This document shows positions 1-5,444 of a stretch of 6,041 nt of DNA, one piece after another. Below the pieces are notes generated by a model. The model saw nothing but the letters and a program-made list of their open reading frames with translations. It had not been told where the DNA came from and did no database searches. The stretch lies in assembly GCA_023135745.1 (NCBI GenBank), contig JAGLSM010000137.1:1-6041 (forward strand). The letters run 5' to 3'. Both the position numbers and the translations under genes were made by a program. Numbering within the stretch: position 1 is the stretch's first letter; each line of letters opens with the position of its first letter. Source of the DNA: Spirochaetota bacterium (GTDB lineage: Bacteria; Spirochaetota; JAGLSM01).

Positions 1-42
1 AACAGTGTATTTTTCAAAAAATAGGGTTATGCAACTTAAATT

Positions 43-73
43 TATACCTTACCATATTTAATATGCAGGTATA
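43..73 (-). terminator. Dyad hairpin just after the transporter stop, candidate 3' end of the operon
   Basis: One nucleotide past the stop codon lies a nearly perfect dyad. Arms TATACCT (43-49) and AGGTATA (67-73) form a 7-bp outer stem. CATAT (53-57) and ATATG (61-65) form a 5-bp inner stem around a 3-nt loop, with an internal bulge of 3 and 1 nt. The position suits a transcript-end hairpin, but it is AT-rich and no T tract follows directly in the minus direction (the nearest is about 20 nt away). It may therefore be a stabilising 3' structure or a protein-binding palindrome, not an intrinsic terminator. Confidence 0.35.
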
Positions 74-74
74 T

Positions 75-923
75 CTAAACTTTATTATTCTTTGCCGGAA
101 GATTGCTCGCCATTATTCCTGATATAATGATTAGGACTCCTCCCAGTATAATTCTCCATGTCAGAATTTCTCCCATGATCCAGCCGAATAATGCTGTCAG
201 AATCAGTCCCTGCAGGGAGATTGCGCTTCCAATTCCCGCTGAAACTACACGGTAGCCCTTTGTCATAAGAAGTTGCCCTGCGGTTGTAAATATGCCGATT
301 CCTACGGCATACAACCAGATAAGAAGCTTGTGATTCTTAATATTACTAACAAAAAAGGGCAGTGTTACAAAGAGTATTACAATCATAAACCAGAGATATA
401 TGGTATTAGGTGTATCTGTTTTTCGCAGTTCCCTCACCATTGTAATTGCACCTCCCGCAAAAATACCTCCAAAAAAACCAACAAGATCCGCGAATACTAT
501 TTGGGTGAAGTCGGGATTAAGTACGACGACTATTCCCGTAAAACCGACTGCAAGGATCGGCCAGAAGAGGATGTGAGATTTTTCTTTAAAAAATAATCTT
601 GAGAAAATCGCTGCATAAATTGGAAATGTGTACATCAGCATTACACCCTTGGTAAGTGATGAGTATTTAATCGCGTAAAATATGCACAGAAGAGCAAGCG
701 TCCCCAGGATTCCTCTAAGGAGAAGCTTTGGTTTATTTACCGCCTTTATTTTTGTTCCGGATATTTTTATTACAAATAAAAGTGAAATAAGGCCGAAAAC
801 CCCGCGGAAGAATACTGTTTCCCAGAAAGACATCGATACTGAAGCAAGTTTGGTAAAAACTCCGGATATTGAGAATGCCACGGCTGAAAGACTTATGAGC
901 CACTTTCCTGATATTTTAGTCAT
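75..923 (-). CDS. DMT-superfamily (EamA) transporter, 10 TM
   Basis: This 282-residue integral membrane protein has the two-repeat EamA architecture of the drug/metabolite transporter superfamily. The first repeat spans roughly residues 8-136 and the second about 145-275. Each is a run of five hydrophobic helices. The first repeat ends with the familiar FFKEK-type loop followed by a glycine-rich helix, and the second ends with GEILTWR before the last helix. Length is normal for the family. The substrate cannot be read from sequence; relatives export amino acids and other metabolites or take up S-adenosylmethionine. The start ATG overlaps the end of the preceding glycosyltransferase gene by 8 nt (ATGACTAA), with an AGGA (934-937) 10 nt upstream, so translation is probably coupled. 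It is the last gene of the three-gene minus-strand operon. The family call is firm and the substrate is unknown. Confidence 0.93.
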   Translation of the reverse strand: MTKISGKWLISLSAVAFSISGVFTKLASVSMSFWETVFFRGVFGLISLLFVIKISGTKIKAVNKPKLLLRGILGTLALLCIFYAIKYSSLTKGVMLMYTFPIYAAIFSRLFFKEKSHILFWPILAVGFTGIVVVLNPDFTQIVFADLVGFFGGIFAGGAITMVRELRKTDTPNTIYLWFMIVILFVTLPFFVSNIKNHKLLIWLYAVGIGIFTTAGQLLMTKGYRVVSAGIGSAISLQGLILTALFGWIMGEILTWRIILGGVLIIISGIMASNLPAKNNKV

Positions 924-2004
924 TTGTCATTAATCCTGAAAAGAAATTATCATATTCGTTTATTAATTTCTCCCATCTGAATTTTTCCATGCCGCAGGAC
1001 AACAAAGCCTTTTCCCCGGAGCTGATATTTTTCTCCAGCAGGTTTTTAAGTTTTAACAGAAAATCCTTGTCATTTTTATACAGAAGTCTATCATGTAGAT
1101 CCTCAGGAACAAGGTAAGGATAGTTAAGTTTGTGAGGGAGAACAGGTACAGCACCGGCATAGACGGCCTCAGCTATAGATACTCCAAAAAAATCATGGTT
1201 CGCGCTTGATACAACAAAATCAGAGATAGAAACTATTCTTTTGTATTCATTTACATTTTCAACAAAGCCGAAATAATCGATATGCTTTTTAAGCAATCTT
1301 TCAGCCTTTTTAAATGCATCGGGGACTTTTTTATATTTTTTCCCGAGTATTGCCAGTTTGAAATTAATTCCTGAATCCCGGAGGTTAATCATTGTATCGA
1401 TGAAGAGTTCAGGATTTTTATCATGTTCCCAGCGGTGGTTCCATAGAATCAGGTTTTCTTTTTTTATCATGGATTTGTCGAATCCGTTCAGATCAAGACC
1501 AAGAGGAAGGACTGATGATTTTCCAGTAATTTCTTTTATAAGATTTTTTGGTCTGTAATCGGGGCAGGCTTCAATAAATTCAGGAAGAGCTTCAAGGAAA
1601 CTGCTTCTATGATACTCGGAGTTAAATAGTATCCAATCGCTTACAGCGCATGATGAGATATTTAAAAGAGGATATGCCCGGTCAAGGCTTCCGGTTATAT
1701 GATCCGGGTATGTGATTTGGTTTTCATGCATATACAAAACGATAGGTGTTTGTGCTAATTTTTTTTTATTTAAAGCTATAAAGTCCGGGAGGTTTAGAAA
1801 ATCAGATACAAGTATGAGATCGAAATTTTTTTGAATATTAGAAAACTTTCCGGAAATGTAAATCCCGGATCCGCAGTTTCTCCATTTCCAGAAACGGCCG
1901 GGCATTGCAAGCGTCGTGATTTCATGGGTTGAGTGCTTAACCAATCCATCCAGAAATTGTTTATGTGAATCAGAGTAGTATGGTTCTATTGCAAGAATAT
2001 TCAT
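916..2004 (-). CDS. GTDC1/QTMAN-like glycosyltransferase (probable tRNA-queuosine mannosyltransferase)
   Basis: This 362-residue protein matches, from memory of the human sequence, GTDC1 (QTMAN), which transfers mannose from GDP-mannose to queuosine-34 of tRNA-Asp. The N-terminal DUF3524-type domain has EPYYSDSHKQ (7-16), PGRFWKWR (35-42) and LYMHENQITYP (90-100). The GT-B C-terminal half has WNHRWEHDKNPE (188-199), an ILGK strand (219-222), and HDFFGVSIAEAVYAG (270-284) with the usual retaining-GT glutamate at 279. Human GTDC1 carries near-identical blocks (HENQ, PHRWEHDKDPE, HEFFGVAMLEAVYCG). The ORF stays open to 2106, but the ATG at 2004 is chosen because it begins the conserved MNILAIEPYY strand and lies 4 nt after the protease stop; the longer reading would overlap that gene. 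The ribosome-binding site is weak, suggesting coupling. A coding A9 tract covers K80-K82. The family call is strong. Activity on queuosine here is inferred, since no queuosine-synthesis gene is in the window. Confidence 0.88.
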   Translation of the reverse strand: MNILAIEPYYSDSHKQFLDGLVKHSTHEITTLAMPGRFWKWRNCGSGIYISGKFSNIQKNFDLILVSDFLNLPDFIALNKKKLAQTPIVLYMHENQITYPDHITGSLDRAYPLLNISSCAVSDWILFNSEYHRSSFLEALPEFIEACPDYRPKNLIKEITGKSSVLPLGLDLNGFDKSMIKKENLILWNHRWEHDKNPELFIDTMINLRDSGINFKLAILGKKYKKVPDAFKKAERLLKKHIDYFGFVENVNEYKRIVSISDFVVSSANHDFFGVSIAEAVYAGAVPVLPHKLNYPYLVPEDLHDRLLYKNDKDFLLKLKNLLEKNISSGEKALLSCGMEKFRWEKLINEYDNFFSGLMTND

Positions 2005-2008
2005 GGTT

Positions 2009-3025
2009 TTATTTAGAAGCTGTCTTGTATTTTTTAAAATGCCTTTCCATACAGTTGGCGATCCAGTCGCAGTCCTGACATGTAGGGTCATCAGCGTTAA
2101 AATCAACCGGAGGGCAGATGTTCGCGTTTTCTTTTATTTTTTCATGTATTTTTTTCAGGTTTTTAATATCAGAATCTGTCAGAGTTTCTTTGTTTTCAAC
2201 TTTGGTCCGGATTTTTTTAAAGGATGTTATAAGTATCTTATTTTTGTCAGGTGATTCGTTCTTGGTCTGTTTTAAAATTTTACTTCCGGCGAATGCTGTT
2301 TTTTTTGAATGTGATGAAAACTTCTTTTTAAAAAAATAGACAATTACCCCGATATTTGCCAGATTCAATATTATCAGAAAAGGCATATCCAACTTAGCTA
2401 TGAAATTAAACATGGTGAAAAATGGATACAAAAAGTATCTAAGAAGACCAAAAGCAAAAAGTATCATTAGAAAAATAAATCCAAATCTTGAGAATCTTTC
2501 AAACTGCAGTCTCCAATGTGAAGGAAGAAAGTACATCAGGATTCCTCCGCCATCAAGAGGCGGCACCGGGATCAGGTTGAAGCCCATGAGTACAATATTC
2601 ATGAGGGCATATATTCTTATGATTTTCCATATAAAAGGAGTGCTGACTGCAAGTTCAGGACTTATCCTTCCGATTACATGAAGGACAAGTATAGCAAGGC
2701 AAGCCTGTGTGAAATTACTGTAAGGTCCGGCAAATGAAATGATAGCAGTATCGCGTAAGGGTTTTCCAAGATTGTATGGGTTGACAGGTACAGGTTTCAT
2801 CCAGCCGAAACCCAACTTGAATGAAATGGTCATTAAAATCGGAAGAAGGATGGTTCCTATGGGGTCTATATGGGCAAGAGGGTTGATGGTCATACGGCCC
2901 GCGTTTTTTGCTGTATCATCTCCCAGTTTGCAGGCTGATGCAGCGTGGGCAAATTCATGGATAGAACCTGCTATTATAAAGACGGACAGGTGCAGTACAA
3001 TGTTATAAATATCTGATGTGTTCAT
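2009..3025 (-). CDS. Site-2 protease family (M50) membrane metalloprotease with four-cysteine C-terminal tail
   Basis: This 338-residue protein belongs to the M50 intramembrane zinc metalloproteases. The zinc motif HEFAH (H23, E24, H27) lies in the first membrane helix. It is followed by GRMTINPLAHIDPIG (43-57), GPYSN (100-104) in a later helix, and NLIPVPPLDGG (150-160), whose D158 is the third zinc ligand. All expected catalytic residues are present. Core length (about 215 residues) fits the compact subfamily without PDZ domains. An additional helix at about 214-232 leads to a lysine-rich, roughly 106-residue tail, probably cytoplasmic. The tail ends in a C304-x11-C316-x2-C319-x5-C325 cluster that could hold zinc or an Fe-S cluster and is not part of the M50 core. 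The start is supported by GGAG at 3033-3036, 7 nt upstream. It is first in the operon with the glycosyltransferase and transporter. The substrate is unknown. Confidence 0.92.
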   Translation of the reverse strand: MNTSDIYNIVLHLSVFIIAGSIHEFAHAASACKLGDDTAKNAGRMTINPLAHIDPIGTILLPILMTISFKLGFGWMKPVPVNPYNLGKPLRDTAIISFAGPYSNFTQACLAILVLHVIGRISPELAVSTPFIWKIIRIYALMNIVLMGFNLIPVPPLDGGGILMYFLPSHWRLQFERFSRFGFIFLMILFAFGLLRYFLYPFFTMFNFIAKLDMPFLIILNLANIGVIVYFFKKKFSSHSKKTAFAGSKILKQTKNESPDKNKILITSFKKIRTKVENKETLTDSDIKNLKKIHEKIKENANICPPVDFNADDPTCQDCDWIANCMERHFKKYKTASK

Positions 3026-3076
3026 ATTATTACTCCGTGTTATAAAGATACGGTATTAGTCAGTAAATAAAAATCT

Positions 3077-3104
3077 GTTTTATCTATTAAGTTCTTCCGG
3101 GCAA
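3077..3104 (-). promoter_or_regulatory. Candidate sigma-70-type promoter for the protease-glycosyltransferase-transporter operon
   Basis: Read on the minus strand, TTGCCC (3104-3099) and TAAAAC (3082-3077) are separated by 16 nt. Each matches four of six consensus positions. Transcription would start near 3070, leaving a leader of about 45 nt that contains the GGAG ribosome-binding site. A second pair, TTTACT-17-TATAAC ending at 3039, has a better -10 but would start the RNA inside the ribosome-binding site, so it is less likely. The call rests on visual matching only. Confidence 0.3.
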
Positions 3105-3121
3105 AAGTTTGCAGTGATAGT

Positions 3122-3159
3122 AACACGGATGACGCGGATTTTAGCTGATTTACACGGAT
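3122..3159 (+). repeat. Left arm of imperfect inverted repeat flanking the GxxExxY remnant
   Basis: This 38-nt segment contains CACGGAT at 3124-3130 and again at 3153-3159, with a variant CGCGGAT between them (3133-3139). Its reverse complement recurs at 3353-3389. By hand alignment with one gap, about 27 of 38 positions agree, including 9 perfect bases at the outer end (AACACGGAT) and 12 at the inner end apart from one inserted A. The two arms enclose the truncated GxxExxY reading frame. Confidence 0.75.
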
Positions 3160-3214
3160 ATTGGTTTAATTTTAATGGGAACTTTTTAATCTTTTAAAAA
3201 ATCTTGTATTTGAA

Positions 3215-3361
3215 ATGATAATAAAAGACAATTTACTTAATGGTTCATTAACGCAAAAGATTATTAGTGCTTATTATTGTATTTATAATACTTTGGGTTA
3301 TGGTTTTTGGGAAAATGTATATGAAAATCCGATGATAATTGAATTAAATAAGATCCGTGAA
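3215..3361 (+). pseudogene. Truncated GxxExxY-family protein gene (about 49 codons remain)
   Basis: An open frame on the strand opposite to the neighbouring genes starts at an ATG (3215) and reads SLTQKIISAYYCIYNTLGYG at residues 11-30, then FWENVYENPMIIELNK. This is the recognisable N-terminal block of the small GxxExxY (PD-(D/E)XK-like, about 120-130 residue) family, where full-length members read roughly LTxxIIGxAxEVHxxLGxGFLExVYExALxIEL. The defining GxxExxY is present as G30, E33, Y36. After about residue 47 the similarity ends, exactly where the right-hand CACGGAT repeat begins, so the nuclease-like core is missing. There is no Shine-Dalgarno sequence. I interpret it as a decayed or internally deleted copy. 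The match is from memory of the family, and the biological role of GxxExxY proteins is not established. Confidence 0.72.
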
Positions 3362-3389
3362 AATCTGTATTAATTCGTCCAATCCGTGT
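3353..3389 (-). repeat. Right arm of imperfect inverted repeat flanking the GxxExxY remnant
   Basis: This is the reverse-complement partner of the arm at 3122-3159. It carries ATCCGTG (CACGGAT on the minus strand) at 3353-3359 and 3381-3387, spaced like the pair in the left arm. It begins where the GxxExxY similarity stops and ends about 15 nt before the lgt stop codon, so the element lies between genes and disrupts neither neighbour. Confidence 0.75.
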
Positions 3390-3404
3390 TTCCATTATTT
3401 CACT

Positions 3405-4280
3405 CTAATCAGAGTAGTATAGATTAGTTGTGTTTTTTAATTTTTTTCCAAAATAAATCAGAGATAAAATTACCATTACAAGACTGAGTACCTGTCCCAT
3501 TTTAAGGCCAAGTATAAGGAAAGGAGAATACGAAGGATCTTTCCAGAATTCAATGACAAATCTAAATATCCCGTACATCAGCATAAAAAGCCAGGATAAG
3601 GTTCCTTTTTGCAGTTTAAATGAATTCATAAAAAAGAGTGTTCCAAAAATAATCAGGTTTTTATATGTTTCGTATATCTGAACAGGGTGTCTAAATCCCT
3701 CAACTTCCTTAAATTTTACACCCCATGGAACAGCCGTTATGACTCCGTAAAGTTCCGCGTTTGTAAAATTGGCGAATCTGCCAAGGGCAATAAAAAAAAT
3801 TCCCGGCATTACCATAGTGTCTGTCAGATCATAGAATGGAATTTTTTTTCTCCTTGAATATATCATGCAGACAATTACTACACCGGTAAGAGCTCCATGA
3901 AATGAGAGTCCTCCTTCCCATATTCTTAAGATTCTCACAGGCTGACTTAGAAAATAGGATGGGTTGTAAAAAATAACTTCAAAGATTCTGGCGCCCAGGA
4001 TTAGTCCGATAATCAAAAACATTATAAGCATCTCTGAATCTTCCGGTGTAACCGGGATTGTGCCTTTTTTTATTTTTCTAAGGAGTATTATATACATTGC
4101 AAGGAACCCTGAAAAATAAACCAGTCCGTAAAAACGTATTTCAAGTATACCCAGATTAATAATCATAGGGTTAATGTTATGTTTAAAACCTTTGTATTGA
4201 AGTGTAATTATCAGAAGCAGAGCCAGGGATGTCAGGATAATTCCAAGGGGGAATAGTCTTAGTGCTTGTTTTTTATTCAT
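3405..4280 (-). CDS. lgt: Phosphatidylglycerol-prolipoprotein diacylglyceryl transferase Lgt
   Basis: Lgt is the inner-membrane enzyme that transfers the diacylglyceryl group of phosphatidylglycerol to the lipobox cysteine of preprolipoproteins, the first step of lipoprotein maturation. The 291-residue product carries all hallmark blocks: IRFYGL (48-53), EGGLSFHGAL (122-131, H128), the signature GRFANFTNAELYG (167-179, with R168, N171, N174, G179), RHPVQIYE (197-204) and YGIFRFVIEFW (236-246, with Y236, R240, E244). These correspond to E. coli H103, R143, N146, G154, Y235, R239 and E243. The signature's usual second glycine is alanine here, a common variant. The protein has about 25-30 more N-terminal residues than E. 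coli Lgt, including an additional hydrophobic segment (about 10-29). It starts 8 nt after the PilZ gene with no clear ribosome-binding site, so translation is probably coupled. No hairpin terminator is evident downstream. Confidence 0.97.
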   Translation of the reverse strand: MNKKQALRLFPLGIILTSLALLLIITLQYKGFKHNINPMIINLGILEIRFYGLVYFSGFLAMYIILLRKIKKGTIPVTPEDSEMLIMFLIIGLILGARIFEVIFYNPSYFLSQPVRILRIWEGGLSFHGALTGVVIVCMIYSRRKKIPFYDLTDTMVMPGIFFIALGRFANFTNAELYGVITAVPWGVKFKEVEGFRHPVQIYETYKNLIIFGTLFFMNSFKLQKGTLSWLFMLMYGIFRFVIEFWKDPSYSPFLILGLKMGQVLSLVMVILSLIYFGKKLKNTTNLYYSD

Positions 4281-4288
4281 TGAGTTGT

Positions 4289-4639
4289 TTATAAAGATTC
4301 AAAATATGATTTCAGGATTGTTTCGCGGTTTTCTTTTGTGGATTCATCTGCAAAAACGCATCCATATTTCTTTGTAATCATTTTTTGTTTTCTTACTATA
4401 ATGAGTTTTTCCTGAATGAGTTGGCCGTTAAAGTTTGCTATGATAATTAAATGTGTACCAATGTCGAGATTTTCTTCTATAACAAGAAGCATCCCTCCCT
4501 GGCTGATGTTCTGGATCATGCAGTCTTTAATAGTCTTTGATGAGTCTTCAAGTTTATAATAAGTTGACTGGAAAATACTGTGTCTTTTGTAAATTCTGTG
4601 GTTGTCGTCAATTTTTTCTTTTTTTTTGAAGAATGGCAT
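4289..4639 (-). CDS. Single-domain PilZ protein, putative c-di-GMP receptor
   Basis: This is a 116-residue soluble protein made of essentially one PilZ domain. The two c-di-GMP-binding motifs are present: RxxxR as R15-IYK-R19 and (D/N)xSxxG as N44-I-S46-QG-G49, spaced as in the family. Beta-strand-like segments follow (MLLVIEE, THLIIIANF, EKLIIVRKQ, YGCVFAD), ending in a short helix. No second output domain is attached, so it would act by binding a partner when loaded with c-di-GMP. The start is well supported by AAGGA (4646-4650) 6 nt upstream. It is co-transcribed with lgt 8 nt downstream; the link may be only shared transcription. Codons 5-7 are a run of nine A bases, a slippage-prone tract just inside the gene. 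The domain call is firm; ligand binding is inferred from the motifs. Confidence 0.9.
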   Translation of the reverse strand: MPFFKKKEKIDDNHRIYKRHSIFQSTYYKLEDSSKTIKDCMIQNISQGGMLLVIEENLDIGTHLIIIANFNGQLIQEKLIIVRKQKMITKKYGCVFADESTKENRETILKSYFESL

Positions 4640-4691
4640 TACTGATCCTTATTGATTTTGTTATGCCTACCGGCTGTTTTTAATATCGGTG

Positions 4692-4721
4692 AGTATAACT
4701 TTAACATGAATCGGAAAACAA
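4692..4721 (-). promoter_or_regulatory. Candidate promoter for the PilZ-lgt operon
   Basis: On the minus strand TTGTTT (4721-4716) and TATACT (4697-4692; five of six matches to TATAAT) are 18 nt apart. The predicted transcript would begin near 4685, giving a leader of about 45 nt that includes the AAGGA site of the PilZ gene. The -35 is poor, so confidence rests on the -10 and the location. Confidence 0.35.
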
Positions 4722-4762
4722 TGCATCAAAAAAATAATAGATGAGAATAATAATAATTTACT

Positions 4763-4770
4763 GGTATTAT
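4763..4770 (+). promoter_or_regulatory. Candidate extended -10 for the methyltransferase-like gene
   Basis: TGG followed by TATTAT (4765-4770) reads as an extended -10 element (TGnTATnnT) without a convincing -35. Transcription would start near 4777, which would leave the in-frame TTG at 4770 outside the transcript and makes the ATG at 4797 the more reasonable start. This is weak evidence, from pattern matching alone. Confidence 0.25.
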
Positions 4771-4796
4771 TGGCAGTTCATCGTAAATTTATTAAC

Positions 4797-5444
4797 ATGA
4801 GGTATTTTAAACCATTTATGGCAGATATGGTATCGACAGCCATAGTACTAGCCGGATATAATAAGGATAGCGATTTTCTTTATTATGATATTTCATGTGA
4901 AAATGCAGAATTTGTAAAACAGGTTTGTGAAAAGTACAATAAAGCAAAGCCCGTGATAATAAATAAAGATAAAAACCTTCTGATAAAAATAAAATCACAG
5001 TTGAAAAATAAAGATATGATGGGTTTTTTAGCGGATATTATGGATGATACATGGAGCAATGATCTTCCGGGGAATCCTGGAATCATTGCCTCTTTTTTTA
5101 GTTTAAGCTGTGTGAATGAAGATAGACTGAGAGATTTGTTCAGAGAGATTTTTGATATTCTGGATAAAAATGGAACTTTTATCGGGGGTGATATCTTCCT
5201 GCCGCAATCTCTGGATTATCTTGATCTGTATAGAAAAGAGTGGGCGAAAAGGGTTGTTATTTATGAAAATAAGAATCAATCACTAACGTCTATGGAAGCT
5301 GAATTAAAAAAATACGAAGGTGAAATGTCTTTTAATCTTTCGTTAGTGAATAAGTCAGTAGATATGTTGTATGAAGCAGGTTTTTCAAATGTTGAGATTG
5401 TTTACAAGTGGTTAAACTTTGCCGTTTTGACGGCTCATAAATAA
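4797..5444 (+). CDS. Methyltransferase-fold protein (class I SAM-type) with degenerate SAM-binding motif
   Basis: This 215-residue protein (or 224 if the TTG at 4770 is used) has the order of a class I methyltransferase. A first strand and helix, FLYYDISCENAEFVKQV (27-43), sits where motif I normally reads LDIGCGTG. A second strand follows, then FLADIMDD (77-84), a motif IV-like strand IIASFFSLSCVN (96-107), the helix EDRLRDLFREIFDIL ending in DKNGTFIGGDIF (123-134), and a terminal AGFSNVEIVYKWLNFAVL before AHK. The final blocks resemble small methyltransferases. The motif I glycines are replaced (D31-I-S-C-E-N-A37), and the acidic residue after strand 2 is not evident, so SAM binding is doubtful. 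It may be a pseudoenzyme, regulator or binding protein. I chose the ATG at 4797 because the TTG overlaps a possible -10; neither has a Shine-Dalgarno sequence. The exact family is not recognised. Confidence 0.75.
   Translation: MRYFKPFMADMVSTAIVLAGYNKDSDFLYYDISCENAEFVKQVCEKYNKAKPVIINKDKNLLIKIKSQLKNKDMMGFLADIMDDTWSNDLPGNPGIIASFFSLSCVNEDRLRDLFREIFDILDKNGTFIGGDIFLPQSLDYLDLYRKEWAKRVVIYENKNQSLTSMEAELKKYEGEMSFNLSLVNKSVDMLYEAGFSNVEIVYKWLNFAVLTAHK

Noticed and set aside
273..933. Plus-strand open frames opposite the transporter gene
   Set aside because: They lie antisense to a clearly conserved membrane protein, have low-complexity or odd composition and match no family.
2005..2106. Longer glycosyltransferase start at 2106, adding 34 residues
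   Set aside because: The additional residues overlap the end of the protease coding sequence in another frame, including its cysteine cluster, and show no similarity to the family, whose conserved N-terminus begins at the ATG at 2004.
2003..3008. Several plus-strand open frames opposite the site-2 protease gene
   Set aside because: They are shadows of the protease reading frame and have no recognisable motifs or ribosome-binding sites.
3122..3389. CRISPR array, because CACGGAT recurs several times
   Set aside because: The copies are degenerate, arranged as an inverted pair around a gene remnant, and lack regular repeat and spacer lengths.
4706..4744. Small ORF MNRKTMHQKNNR in the divergent promoter region
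   Set aside because: Twelve codons with no ribosome-binding site, and it overlaps the better-supported promoter of the PilZ-lgt operon.
4770..4796. TTG start at 4770 for the methyltransferase-like gene
   Set aside because: It overlaps a possible extended -10, has no ribosome-binding site and is a rarer start codon than the ATG at 4797. It cannot be excluded, because the ATG also lacks a Shine-Dalgarno sequence.
4816..5086. Two minus-strand open frames opposite the methyltransferase-like gene
   Set aside because: Both are antisense to a protein with recognisable fold motifs and are explained by its codon composition.
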